From an uncultured Mycoplasmatota bacterium (lineage in GTDB: Bacteria > Bacillota_I > Bacilli_A > RF39 > UBA660), in NCBI GenBank assembly GCA_900547225.1, contig URFW01000006.1, positions 18,270 through 82,269 on the forward strand: a stretch of 64,000 nt of DNA, read 5' to 3'. This document shows, piece after piece, positions 25,914 through 34,294 of this stretch. The position numbers and the translations under genes were made by a program. How positions within the stretch are numbered: position 1 is the stretch's first letter; each line of letters begins with the position of its first letter. The notes beneath the pieces are model-generated. The model was not told the DNA's origin. It saw only the letters and a list, made by a program, of their open reading frames with translations, and searched no databases.

Positions 25914-26240
25914 CTATTCATTAACCATTTTATCTATACCATTAAATAAATTATTCATGCCCCATTTAAATCCTTTAGCAAAACTTTTAGAAGTAAAAAG
26001 CCCAAAGTTAGATACCTTGTTTGAGTAATTCTTTTTCATATTAACCACGTAATTTTCTACCTTTATTTCTTTGCCTTCTTTAACGTCCTTTTCGAATTGT
26101 TTTACCTTCTCCTCGGTAAGTGATGCTTTTTTATTATTTAAATCTTCATAGTAACCACCCGCTTGTGCAAAATACAAAACTAAAAAGGAAAAGAATAATA
26201 ACCAAATAAACCCATGAAATATCTTTTTATAACTTATCAT
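25914..26240 (-). CDS. Small membrane protein coupled to spoIIP (108 aa)
   Basis: One N-terminal membrane segment (about residues 7-26, IFHGFIWLLFFSFLVLYFAQ) is followed by a charged helix rich in Lys and Glu and a C-terminal amphipathic part (KGFKWGMNNLFNGIDKMV). The ATG overlaps the TGA of spoIIP by four bases, so the two are translationally coupled. I do not recognise a family. Because SpoIIP works with SpoIID and SpoIIM at the engulfing membrane, this could be a small partner anchored in the same membrane. That is inference. Confidence 0.7.
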   Translation of the reverse strand: MISYKKIFHGFIWLLFFSFLVLYFAQAGGYYEDLNNKKASLTEEKVKQFEKDVKEGKEIKVENYVVNMKKNYSNKVSNFGLFTSKSFAKGFKWGMNNLFNGIDKMVNE

Positions 26241-27160
26241 ATAGTTTCCCTTATGTACTTTATTATTGCATTATTAAGTACTTCTATCGTGTTTTCTACT
26301 TCTTCTTTTGTATTATCTTTTCCTCCTACCTCAACTAAAAATACGTTTTCTGATAAATCCTGATTATAAACACCATTATATCCCTTACCACCGTGATATG
26401 CTACGTTTCTTGATATAGTTGGAACGATTTCTTTAACTATGTTATTTAACCGTTCCGTATTTACCTTATTTTTCTCATAATTAGGGTTATCAGTTCCAAC
26501 AACAAACAAGATTTTAGCGTAACTTTTATTTTGATAAGAAGTTGTTGTTATGCTTTTTCCAGCAGAATCCCTATGAATATCAAAAAAATATTTTAAATTA
26601 GGATTTTGCATCATCTCCTCATTTAAGTAAGTTTTTGACGCCGTATATGATTTATAGTATTTTAAATTATTATTTTCTAAAAAAACTTTCATACTCTTTT
26701 CTTCTAACGAAGCCTTATACTCGGAATTATTTAATTTACTAGTTAAATAATTTGCAGCAGAATAAACGTCATATCCGTTATAACTTTCCGTTTGATGAGT
26801 GTTATATACGTATATTATAGGAGGACTATCAAGCGTTGATGATGAAACAGTATTTGTTTTTACATCACTATTATTACTTTTTTTAGTATCTGATTTAGTT
26901 ACGTTACCCACATTTTTAATATTATCATTTAAAAGGCTTACCGGATTATTAATTATATTATCTAACACTTCCTCGCTTTCACGTGCTACATTAAATTTTA
27001 TATAGTTAACATCTTCGTTTAATATCTTATTTTTTAACTGGTTATCCTTTAAATACTTTAATATAAAAATGTATGAAAAAAAGAAAAAGAAAGTAAAAAT
27101 AATAACTTTAAATTTAGATTTCCTTTTTCTTATAATTTTCCTTGATTTAAATTCTTTCAT
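26237..27160 (-). CDS. spoIIP: Stage II sporulation protein P (cell-wall amidase/endopeptidase)
   Basis: SpoIIP cleaves septal peptidoglycan during engulfment in the mother cell. An N-terminal anchor (VIIFTFFFFFSYIFILKYL) precedes a Ser/Thr-rich linker. The amidase domain has the expected blocks: IIYVYNTHQTESY with the zinc His, YFFDIHRDSAGK with a second His, ILFVVGTDNPNYEKN, and ENVFLVEVGGKDNTKEEVENT with the catalytic Glu. The length of 307 residues is slightly short because the linker is reduced. It follows gpr by 59 bases, the same gpr-spoIIP order found in Bacillus. Confidence 0.95.
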   Translation of the reverse strand: MKEFKSRKIIRKRKSKFKVIIFTFFFFFSYIFILKYLKDNQLKNKILNEDVNYIKFNVARESEEVLDNIINNPVSLLNDNIKNVGNVTKSDTKKSNNSDVKTNTVSSSTLDSPPIIYVYNTHQTESYNGYDVYSAANYLTSKLNNSEYKASLEEKSMKVFLENNNLKYYKSYTASKTYLNEEMMQNPNLKYFFDIHRDSAGKSITTTSYQNKSYAKILFVVGTDNPNYEKNKVNTERLNNIVKEIVPTISRNVAYHGGKGYNGVYNQDLSENVFLVEVGGKDNTKEEVENTIEVLNNAIIKYIRETI

Positions 27161-27219
27161 AGTATCACCTACCCTCTATAAAATATCATAGATGGTGCAT
27201 CTTATTTGTCGGTTTTAGG

Positions 27220-28227
27220 TTATATGTTATGAATACTATGATTTATTCCGTAGCTTATTACGTCACTTAATTTTGAAAGTATAAAATCAACTTCTTTTGG
27301 AGTTACCATAAGATTATATCCGATAGGTGTTAAAACCTCATATAACAGCTTTTTTATTTCGTTATCGCTAAGTGCCCCTACAAGCCCTAGAAAGTTTTTT
27401 CTATCGGCAGGCGTTATTTTAGTTTCTTTATTTAGATAATTAACTGGTCCTTTTATAAACTTATTTGATTTATCATTTATGTGGTTTTTATTATAAGCAT
27501 AATTTTTAACCATATAATTAATAGTGTCTGAAACTATTGTACTCGCATCTATAACAGTTGGAATTCCGACCGATATTACCTTGGTATTAAGTGTTTCTTT
27601 TGATATTTCCTTTCTTTTGTTTCCAATACCGCTGCCTGGAGAAATTCCGTTATCTGTAACTTGAATACTTTTATTAACATTTTCTATCGATGATGAACAT
27701 AAAGCATCTACTAATATTACCAAATCAGGTTTTAATACACCTACTACTCCTTTTACATAATCACTTGTTTCTATTCCAGTTTGACCTGTAACACCCGGTG
27801 CTATAGCTGCTAATTTAGATAATTTATCATCAACGTTTATGTTCATATCGAAAAAATGATTTGTAACAATTAATTTACAAGCCACAAGTGGTCCTAGTGC
27901 GTCCGGAGTAGACTTTTCATTTCCAAGTCCTATTACAAGGGTTTTATAATCTTTGTTATATCCTATCTTTTTAAGCATCTTCTTAAATTCTCTTACAAAT
28001 ATATTACTAACTAAATTTCTAGCATCACTATCCGTTACATCATCAAATAAAATAGTTAGATAATTGCCTGGCTTTTTATTAAATGGATTATCTTCATCAA
28101 GCTTCATCCAAGATATTTTAACACCATCTTCTAATGTTTCATTACTTAACTTACTAGTTTCTTCATCTAATAAATCAACTATCATATCAGTTCTCACTTC
28201 ATATTTACTTAAATCTATTTTATGCAT
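27220..28227 (-). CDS. gpr: Germination protease GPR
   Basis: GPR degrades small acid-soluble spore proteins on germination. The start is MHKIDLSKYEVRTDM behind AAGGGTGAAG. The RTD block is the family's N-terminal signature and includes the propeptide site region. LVIGLGNEKSTPDALGPLV and GVTGQTGIETSDYVKGVV carry conserved Asp residues, and PGSGIGNKRKEISKETLN follows. These are listed as key blocks of the A25 family. The length of 335 residues is normal. It is divergent from rpsT, as in Bacillus, and upstream of spoIIP. Its presence implies SASP genes elsewhere. Confidence 0.96.
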   Translation of the reverse strand: MHKIDLSKYEVRTDMIVDLLDEETSKLSNETLEDGVKISWMKLDEDNPFNKKPGNYLTILFDDVTDSDARNLVSNIFVREFKKMLKKIGYNKDYKTLVIGLGNEKSTPDALGPLVACKLIVTNHFFDMNINVDDKLSKLAAIAPGVTGQTGIETSDYVKGVVGVLKPDLVILVDALCSSSIENVNKSIQVTDNGISPGSGIGNKRKEISKETLNTKVISVGIPTVIDASTIVSDTINYMVKNYAYNKNHINDKSNKFIKGPVNYLNKETKITPADRKNFLGLVGALSDNEIKKLLYEVLTPIGYNLMVTPKEVDFILSKLSDVISYGINHSIHNI

Positions 28228-28272
28228 TTTTTCTTCACCCTTATATATTTTTACCAAAAACAGTAATTATTA

Positions 28273-28301
28273 TTGATTTTTTATTATTTTTTTGATAAAC
28301 T
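28273..28301 (+). promoter_or_regulatory. Sigma-A promoter of rpsT
   Basis: TTGATT (28273-28278) and TAAACT (28296-28301) are separated by 17 bases. The start would be near 28308, a short leader before AGGAGGTG. Confidence 0.65.
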
Positions 28302-28333
28302 ATAAGAAGTTAATGACGCCAGGAGGTGAAAAA

Positions 28334-28576
28334 ATGCCAAATATTAAAAGTGCTAAGAAGAGAGTTAAGGTTACATCTACTAAACACGAATCTAACATTC
28401 CAGTTAAAGGTAGTATGAAAACTGCAGTTAAAAAGGTAGAAAAAGAAGCTACTACAGAAAATCTTAACATTGCTAACAAGAGAATCGATAAAGCACGTAA
28501 CAAAGGAATTATTACTGACAATAAAGCATCTCGCTTAAAATCAAGATTAGCTAAAAAAGTAAATGAAACGAAGTAA
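28334..28576 (+). CDS. rpsT: 30S ribosomal protein S20
   Basis: S20 binds the 5' domain and h44 of 16S rRNA. The start is the ATG of MPNIKSAKKRVKV, which follows AGGAGGTG by six bases. Upstream in-frame codons are leader sequence. The protein is 80 residues, very basic and wholly helical, with the family block SMKTAVKKVE and the C-terminal KASRLKSRLAKK. It is divergent from gpr, a conserved Bacilli arrangement. Confidence 0.97.
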   Translation: MPNIKSAKKRVKVTSTKHESNIPVKGSMKTAVKKVEKEATTENLNIANKRIDKARNKGIITDNKASRLKSRLAKKVNETK

Positions 28577-28593
28577 TTATACTTCTTTTTTTT
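28570..28593 (+). terminator. rpsT terminator
   Basis: GAAGTA and TACTTC pair around ATTA, followed by eight or more T. The stem includes the rpsT stop codon region. Confidence 0.75.
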
Positions 28594-28626
28594 ATGCTTT
28601 ATTGGTATAATAATTATGGTGATGAT

Positions 28627-29556
28627 ATGAATATAAAAAAACTAGTTAAAGTAGCAGTTACGGTTATAATAATAGTTATATTAGGATTTTTAATAAAAGA
28701 TAATTATTATCTATTAACAAATAAAATAGAATACGTATACACAAAGTATCTTCAAGGAGATATAAGACAGAACTTAACCGATAATAAATACCGCAAAAAA
28801 GAAAATTATGGTTATGTAAAGATAAATGAAAATACTACTTTAAAAAACAAAGATGACGTTAAAAATATGATATACACATATCTAGATGCTGGTTGGGATT
28901 ATTATACCGTTAAGTGTGATGCTGATTATCTAGACTGCACTAACGACATAAAAGAAATTGTTCAAAATAATACTTACTTAACCGATCTTTCAAATTTTGT
29001 TCATCCTTTTAACACGTTTGATAAAATTAACACAACATTTGCAGCTAGTGGCAAAGTAAAACTTAAAAAGGAACCTAGATATAGCGATAGTCAAATAGAT
29101 ACTTTAAATAAAAAGGTAGATGAAATATACAAAGAAAATTATGACTCTAGCAAAAACGTTTCAGAAAACATTAAAATATTTCATGATTACATAGTAAATC
29201 ATACTAAGTATGACCAAAGTAACACAACCGGGTTATCTAACGTAGGTTCAAGCTCTGCTTATGGAGTTTTAATAGATGGCATTGGAATATGTAGTGGTTA
29301 TAGTGATGCAATGCAACTATTTCTTGAAAAAATGAACGTTAAAAACTATCGTATATCATCTAGCACTCACGAATGGAACTTAGTCTATGTGGAAGGCGCT
29401 TGGCGTCATTTAGATTTAACCTGGGATGATCCTATTATGAGTGATGGTTCTGATGCTTTAAAAGAAGATTACTTTTTAATTGATACAAACACACTATTAT
29501 CTAAAGATGATGGAGAGCATAACTTTGATTCTTCAATATATATTGAGGCAAAATAA
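28627..29556 (+). CDS. Membrane-anchored transglutaminase-like protein (309 aa)
   Basis: A signal anchor (residues about 6-24, KVAVTVIIIVILGFLI) is followed by a domain with the transglutaminase-like triad: Cys in DGIGICSGYSDAMQLFL, His in SSSTHEWNLVYVEGAW and Asp in HLDLTWDDP. The family acts outside the cell as cysteine proteases or cross-linking enzymes on peptides. The substrate is unknown. The start is the ATG after GGTGAT. The 11 codons before it lack a ribosome-binding site. It is a single plus-strand gene after rpsT, ended by a bidirectional terminator. It could act on the envelope or spore coat. Confidence 0.88.
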   Translation: MNIKKLVKVAVTVIIIVILGFLIKDNYYLLTNKIEYVYTKYLQGDIRQNLTDNKYRKKENYGYVKINENTTLKNKDDVKNMIYTYLDAGWDYYTVKCDADYLDCTNDIKEIVQNNTYLTDLSNFVHPFNTFDKINTTFAASGKVKLKKEPRYSDSQIDTLNKKVDEIYKENYDSSKNVSENIKIFHDYIVNHTKYDQSNTTGLSNVGSSSAYGVLIDGIGICSGYSDAMQLFLEKMNVKNYRISSSTHEWNLVYVEGAWRHLDLTWDDPIMSDGSDALKEDYFLIDTNTLLSKDDGEHNFDSSIYIEAK

Positions 29557-29581
29557 AAAGGACAGTAAAAGTCCTTTTTTT
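29556..29581. terminator. Bidirectional terminator
   Basis: AAAAGGAC and GTCCTTTT pair around seven bases, with T tracts on both strands. It ends the transglutaminase-like gene and the convergent small membrane protein. Confidence 0.85.
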
Positions 29582-29762
29582 AGTTAAATAAATTTATAAT
29601 AGAAGCCTTAAGAGCGTTATAAATTTCTGGATTAATAACAGTAAGTGTTGCAACAGATAAAAGTATTAATAAAATAATTATTATAATAATAAAACTTATG
29701 TTAGCCTCCTTCATGGTATCCTTATCTAATTTTGAAGGTCTTCCAACTTTGCCTTTTGCCAT
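29580..29762 (-). CDS. Small single-pass membrane protein (60 aa)
   Basis: The N-terminal 20 residues are basic and hold GRPSK, followed by one strong membrane helix (about residues 24-42, FIIIIIILLILLSVATLTV) and a short tail. AGGAGATG lies eight bases before the ATG. I do not recognise it. It is the last gene downstream of miaA and ends at the bidirectional terminator. A small protein of this type could be a membrane-tethered regulator; the function is not known. Confidence 0.65.
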   Translation of the reverse strand: MAKGKVGRPSKLDKDTMKEANISFIIIIIILLILLSVATLTVINPEIYNALKASIINLFN

Positions 29763-29801
29763 TTTAACACATCTCCTATCATTAATATGATACTAAAATA
29801 A

Positions 29802-30671
29802 TCAATTATTTTCAATATAATTAACTACTTCTTTTATCGTATTGTCAAAGTTATTTACATCACAATTAAACCACTTTACATCAAGTTGATGATTAAAGAA
29901 GGTATATTGTCTTTTAGCATAATTCCTTGATCTTTGTTTTATTAGGTTTACTGCATCTGCCTTGCTTATTTTTTTATCAAAATACATATATAATTCTTTA
30001 TACGCAATTGCAGTTTTAATTGCTTTACTAAATATTTTTCTGTCATAGAAGTATCTAGCCTCTTCTTCTAAGCCTTCTTCCAGCATTTCATCTACCCTTT
30101 TATTAATTGCATCATAAAGTTCATCTCTAGGTCTTGTAAGGCCTATTATTTTAGCATCATAAATCATCTTATTTGACGCCTTATTAGAGTTACCATCACC
30201 ATGATTATTTAAGTAGCTTTCTAGTCTTTGCCTATTATTTATATGTATTTTTGTATCATTATCTAACTTTTTAACCATATCATATAATTCTTTATTAGTA
30301 TAAGATGAATAATCATTTCTTATGCCATCATTTTCTTTAAATTCATAGTTATATAGCAAAGCCTTTAGATAAAGACCAGTACCTCCTACTATAATTATGT
30401 TTTTGCCATTTTTAATTAAGTTATCCATTATTCTTCTAGCATCTTTTTGATAATCATATACCGAATAATCTTCATTTACATCCTTTATATCAATCATGTG
30501 ATGTGGTATACCTTCTTTTTCAAGAGAAGTTACTTTAGCAGTACCAATGTCCATTTTCTTATATATCTGCATGCTATCACAGGATATTATCTGTGCATTA
30601 TAGCGTTTAGCAAGTGAAATAGACATCTTTGTTTTACCAACACCAGTTGGTCCCACTATCGCAATTATCAT
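29802..30671 (-). CDS. miaA: tRNA dimethylallyltransferase
   Basis: MiaA adds a dimethylallyl group to A37 of tRNAs that read codons beginning with U. The P-loop is AIVGPTGVGKTKMSISLAK (residues about 4-22). SCDSMQIYKKMDIGTAK holds the catalytic Asp, and IPHHMIDI, IIVGGTGLYLKALL and TAIAYKEL follow. The length of 289 residues is normal. The start is the ATG of MIIAIVGPTG behind AAGGATGTGA. It lies in the mutL-miaA neighbourhood but separated from mutL by two kinase-fold genes. Confidence 0.97.
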   Translation of the reverse strand: MIIAIVGPTGVGKTKMSISLAKRYNAQIISCDSMQIYKKMDIGTAKVTSLEKEGIPHHMIDIKDVNEDYSVYDYQKDARRIMDNLIKNGKNIIIVGGTGLYLKALLYNYEFKENDGIRNDYSSYTNKELYDMVKKLDNDTKIHINNRQRLESYLNNHGDGNSNKASNKMIYDAKIIGLTRPRDELYDAINKRVDEMLEEGLEEEARYFYDRKIFSKAIKTAIAYKELYMYFDKKISKADAVNLIKQRSRNYAKRQYTFFNHQLDVKWFNCDVNNFDNTIKEVVNYIENN

Positions 30672-30676
30672 AAAAA

Positions 30677-31282
30677 TCACATCCTTATTTTGTTATCTTC
30701 CTCATTATAACATTGTTCTTGTTGCCTATTAAAATAATCATTTAAAATTTTATTAAATGCATCATTCAAAAGTTTAATATTCTTCTCTAAGATGTCACTA
30801 TAACTTAATTTGTCATCTATTCTGTAAAAATCACAATCTACAAGTTTAAAATCGCCATCATAATAAATTATATTGTCAGGTTTTATGTCATTTGCTATTA
30901 CTCTATACGAAGATAATTTCTCTAGTTTTTTTCTAAGTGAAATATATATTTCATTCAAATCATATCTACTAATATTTATTTTTCCACTACGGTATTGCAG
31001 CAAAAGACTTCTTAGGGTAGGCCCATTATAATAAGGCATAATGTAGCCTGAAAATTTTTTATCTACATATATAAGTTCAAGTGGAAGAGATACTCCGCCC
31101 ACCTTTACCTTAGTTAATCTTTGTAATCTTTTCTCAACATCTATTTGGTTGAAAATCCTATTATTCGTATCCAGATATTTAATTGCATTTTCAAAAAATA
31201 AATAACAAGCCCCAAAATTACCTTTATGTCTTGAATTCGTAATAGGCTTTAACAAGCCTATTTCGTACGCACTTATTTCCAT
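30677..31282 (-). CDS. Kinase-fold protein 1, degenerate (201 aa)
   Basis: The C-lobe of a eukaryotic-like kinase is readable. GYIMPYYNGPTLRSLL corresponds to the hinge. SYRVIANDIKPDNIIYYDG is the catalytic loop (D-x-K-x-x-N in NDIKPDN), and FKLVDCDFYRID is the metal loop (DCD for DFG). The N-lobe is shortened, and the Gly-rich loop is not clear (HKGNFGACYLF). Catalysis is possible because the Asp, Lys and Asn are kept. Targets are unknown. The stop lies a few bases from the miaA start, so the two are co-transcribed. A related protein is encoded next to it. Confidence 0.7.
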   Translation of the reverse strand: MEISAYEIGLLKPITNSRHKGNFGACYLFFENAIKYLDTNNRIFNQIDVEKRLQRLTKVKVGGVSLPLELIYVDKKFSGYIMPYYNGPTLRSLLLQYRSGKINISRYDLNEIYISLRKKLEKLSSYRVIANDIKPDNIIYYDGDFKLVDCDFYRIDDKLSYSDILEKNIKLLNDAFNKILNDYFNRQQEQCYNEEDNKIRM

Positions 31283-31334
31283 ATAGTATTCCCCCCATAT
31301 TCACACGCCCAAAAACGCAAACTCTTTTTTTATT

Positions 31335-32084
31335 TTATTTAATTTTATTTAAAATTTCAAGTAAGCTCTTACAATCACCCGAACTTCTTGAAAGAAGATC
31401 AGCTATAACATCATCTTTAAAGCTAACGCTACATATGCCAGGTGAACTTACTTCATAACATTTCTCGAAAAAATACATTTCTAGAAAATTTTCAAAACAT
31501 GTATTTACAATCCTGTAATTATCACTTAAGACGTTTTTGTTTAAAGGTTCTTTATGAAAAAAATCCACGTCAAAAATAGTTAATTTATCACCTGATATAG
31601 CACAATTATTCTCATGAAAATCGTACATAACAAATCCTTTGGAAGCATAATATTTTGCATAATCATATGCTTTATTCCATATGCTATTTAATGTATTTAA
31701 ACTAATATCTTGTGTATCTTTATTAGATGATAAATAATTAAACATACCAAGTAGATAACCACTTGCAAAAGGCATTTCATAGGCGATTAATTCATCGTTA
31801 TCAATGTAAATTTTTTTGGGAAAACCATTGTTTAAATTAGATAATTCAATTAAATTGTTGACAACATCAAAAAAGGAAAAAATAATATCACCAGTATCAC
31901 TACTTTGTAAATAAGGATTTCCAAAATATTTTTTTATTGCAATATTACCGCTTTTATAACACATCGAAAAATTACCAGTACCAATTCTTTCACAGTTTGC
32001 CACTTTTTCTGATAATTTCATCGTACTTACAAACTCAGTGTTACATTTTGATAAAGCTAATAACTGTTCCTTAGTTAATTTCAT
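31335..32084 (-). CDS. Kinase-fold protein 2, degenerate (249 aa)
   Basis: This protein keeps more of the kinase N-lobe. ERIGTGNFSMCYKSGNIAIKKYF reads as Gly-rich loop plus VAIK lysine, cited by G-x-G-x-F-S and A-I-K-K. LIAYEMPFASGYLLG is the hinge. GFVMYDFHENNCAISGDK replaces HRDLKPEN by YDFHENN, and LTIFDVDFFHKEP replaces DFG by DVD. The catalytic Asp and Asn remain but the Lys after Asp is lost. It resembles protein 1 in layout, which suggests an old duplication. It lies between protein 1 and mutL on the same strand but after the mutL terminator. Confidence 0.7.
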   Translation of the reverse strand: MKLTKEQLLALSKCNTEFVSTMKLSEKVANCERIGTGNFSMCYKSGNIAIKKYFGNPYLQSSDTGDIIFSFFDVVNNLIELSNLNNGFPKKIYIDNDELIAYEMPFASGYLLGMFNYLSSNKDTQDISLNTLNSIWNKAYDYAKYYASKGFVMYDFHENNCAISGDKLTIFDVDFFHKEPLNKNVLSDNYRIVNTCFENFLEMYFFEKCYEVSSPGICSVSFKDDVIADLLSRSSGDCKSLLEILNKIK

Positions 32085-32111
32085 AAAATCACCTTAAGTG
32101 GTATTATATAT

Positions 32112-32145
32112 TAAGATAAAAGCTATGTCAAATTACATAGCTCTT
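32112..32145 (-). terminator. mutL terminator
   Basis: AGCTATGT and ACATAGCT pair around six bases and are followed by TTTTATCTT on the minus strand. It overlaps the last codons of mutL. Confidence 0.7.
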
Positions 32146-33923
32146 TTAAACATTTTCTCTAGTTCATAATTACTATAGAATATTGTAGTTGGTCTACCAT
32201 GTGGGCAAGTATATGGATTATCACATTTTCTTAAGTCGTTAATTAGTGCCTCCATCTCTTCCATCGAGATATTCATATTAGCTTTAATTGCCATTTTACA
32301 GCTAAGCATAATAGCAGCCTTTTCCCTGAATTTTTCAATTGAAAAATGTTTTTCCTCACTAATTAATACCTCTATCACTTTTTTAATACTTTCTACCTCA
32401 TATCCCTCTTTTATCCATGTTGGATGTTCTTTTATAGTAAATGAATTTATTCCTGATTCTTCTATATCAAAATGCATATCTTTTAAGACATCTATGTTTT
32501 GCTTTATTATGATAAACTCATTAGATGGAAATTCAAGTGTTAATGGAACTAACATTTTAATACTTCCCTTTAATGGATTACCAAACGCTTTTAAGTATCC
32601 CTCGTAGTTAATTCTTTCCTTTGCGGCATGTTGGTCTATCATATAAAGACCTAGTTCGTTATGACAAATTATGTAAGTTCCTTTAGCAAGTCCTACTGGA
32701 TACATCTCTGGCATAATAACTTTCTTTTTTTCTTTGCTATAATTTTCTATGTCATCTTTTACGTTTTCATTATAATCAGTAATATCTTCATTAACTTTCA
32801 TTACTGGTTCATCAAAAATAGAATAATCAATCGTATTTTCTTCTATTACCTTTTCTCTTTCTAGGTTAAGTTGTTGAAGTACTACTTTAGGTTTTTCTTC
32901 TTTTTCTACTTCGTTTTTCTTTTCTATTTTAGGAATTAATAAGGCCTTATCTAAAACGTCTTTAATTCCCTTTCTAACTAATTCCTTTAGGTCTTCAAAG
33001 TTACTAAATTTAATGTCTAATTTAGATGGATGAACGTTAACATCAACTAAAGATGGATCAGTATTAATATTTAAAACAACAATTGGATACCTTGTCTCTG
33101 GTTTATATGTATGATACCCATCATTTATTGCACGGTTTAATTCAGTATTTCTAACAACCCTGTTATTTACAAGTGTTACCATATGATTTCTAGAAGATCT
33201 TGTAACTTCTGGTAGAGAAATAAATCCATCAACGTCATAGTCATCATTAAAAACGGAGATTTTTCTCATTTTTCTAGCTACTTCACTACCATATATTTCT
33301 TTTATTACCTTAAGTAAATTTCCAGATCCATCAGTATTTAAAAGTACTTTATCATCACTTATTAAAGTAAATTTCTTATCTGGATATGATAGTGCCATTT
33401 TATTAACATACTCACAAATGTTAGCAAGCTCACTATACATACTATTTAAATATTTTAATCTTGCAGGCGTATTATAAAATAAATTTCTAACCTCTATTTC
33501 TGTACCACGCCTTGCATCACTTGCTTCGTCACTAACTAATTTACCACCTTTTATTTCTATTTTAGTGCCGACATCACCAGTTGATGTTTTAAGTGTAATT
33601 TCAGAAACTGATGCGATAGATGGAAGTGCCTCACCCCTAAACCCTAAAGAGGAGATTCTAAAAAGGCCTATCTCATCTAAAAGCTTACTAGTTGCGTGTC
33701 TTTGAAATGCAAGTATGGCATCATCATGATCCATCCCACATCCATTATCAATTACCCTAATTAGTTTTGTTCCAGCCTCTTTTACCTCAATTTTTATTTC
33801 ATCAGAACCTGCATCTACACTGTTTTCGGTTAACTCTTTAACTACCGATGCACATTTTTCAACGACTTCTCCTGCTGCTATTTTGTTAGCTAAAATATCA
33901 TCCATTACTTTTATTTTGCTCAA
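32133..33923 (-). CDS. mutL: DNA mismatch repair protein MutL (endonuclease type)
   Basis: The N-terminal GHKL ATPase shows KIAAGEVVEKCASVVKELTENS, IRVIDNGCGMDHDDA and ATSKL...SLGFRGEAL. The C-terminal dimer domain has MIDQHAAKERINYE, an exact DQHAx2Ex4E endonuclease motif, and CPHGRPTTIF. It is therefore a nicking MutL as in Bacillus rather than the E. coli type. The length of 596 residues is normal. No mutS is next to it in this window. Confidence 0.97.
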   Translation of the reverse strand: MSKIKVMDDILANKIAAGEVVEKCASVVKELTENSVDAGSDEIKIEVKEAGTKLIRVIDNGCGMDHDDAILAFQRHATSKLLDEIGLFRISSLGFRGEALPSIASVSEITLKTSTGDVGTKIEIKGGKLVSDEASDARRGTEIEVRNLFYNTPARLKYLNSMYSELANICEYVNKMALSYPDKKFTLISDDKVLLNTDGSGNLLKVIKEIYGSEVARKMRKISVFNDDYDVDGFISLPEVTRSSRNHMVTLVNNRVVRNTELNRAINDGYHTYKPETRYPIVVLNINTDPSLVDVNVHPSKLDIKFSNFEDLKELVRKGIKDVLDKALLIPKIEKKNEVEKEEKPKVVLQQLNLEREKVIEENTIDYSIFDEPVMKVNEDITDYNENVKDDIENYSKEKKKVIMPEMYPVGLAKGTYIICHNELGLYMIDQHAAKERINYEGYLKAFGNPLKGSIKMLVPLTLEFPSNEFIIIKQNIDVLKDMHFDIEESGINSFTIKEHPTWIKEGYEVESIKKVIEVLISEEKHFSIEKFREKAAIMLSCKMAIKANMNISMEEMEALINDLRKCDNPYTCPHGRPTTIFYSNYELEKMFKRAM

Positions 33924-34021
33924 TTTTACTTCACCTTCTATAATTAAATTATATCATATTTCTAGTTAATAACCAAAATAGTTTTATATCATATAATATG
34001 TTATAAGGAAGGAGATTTATA

Positions 34022-34270
34022 ATGAATCAAGGATTTAGTTCAAAACAAAACGTCCAAAATAGCGCCGGTTATGGTTATTACGTACCATATGGTTACACAA
34101 ATAATAAAAGCGATGAAAGATTAGCAGGCGGATTTGTATTTCCATTTTTACTAGGTGGTGTAACAGGTGCTGCTGTTGCTCCCGCTTTCTGGAATAATGG
34201 TTATAATAACAGACCAGTTTACTATGCACCTTACCCATATGCCCCATACCCACCAAGAAGATGGTTTTAA
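34022..34270 (+). CDS. Small Gly/Tyr/Pro-rich protein, coat-like (82 aa)
   Basis: AAGGAAGGAG stands seven bases before the ATG, a very strong ribosome-binding site. The product is rich in Tyr, Gly, Asn and Pro, with a short hydrophobic Gly/Ala stretch in the middle (FPFLLGGVTGAAVAPAFW) and the tail YYAPYPYAPYPPRRWF. This composition is like that of small spore coat or exosporium proteins, which are cross-linked through Tyr, but I cannot assign a family. It is a single gene transcribed toward the lysozyme gene and ends at a shared terminator. Alternative: a surface-exposed cell-wall peptide. Confidence 0.7.
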   Translation: MNQGFSSKQNVQNSAGYGYYVPYGYTNNKSDERLAGGFVFPFLLGGVTGAAVAPAFWNNGYNNRPVYYAPYPYAPYPPRRWF

Positions 34271-34294
34271 AAAGATACTCTGCGTATCTTTTTT
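34269..34294. terminator. Bidirectional terminator
   Basis: AAAAAGATAC and GTATCTTTTT form a ten-bp stem with a five-base loop and T tracts on both strands. It ends the coat-like gene and the convergent lysozyme gene. Confidence 0.85.
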
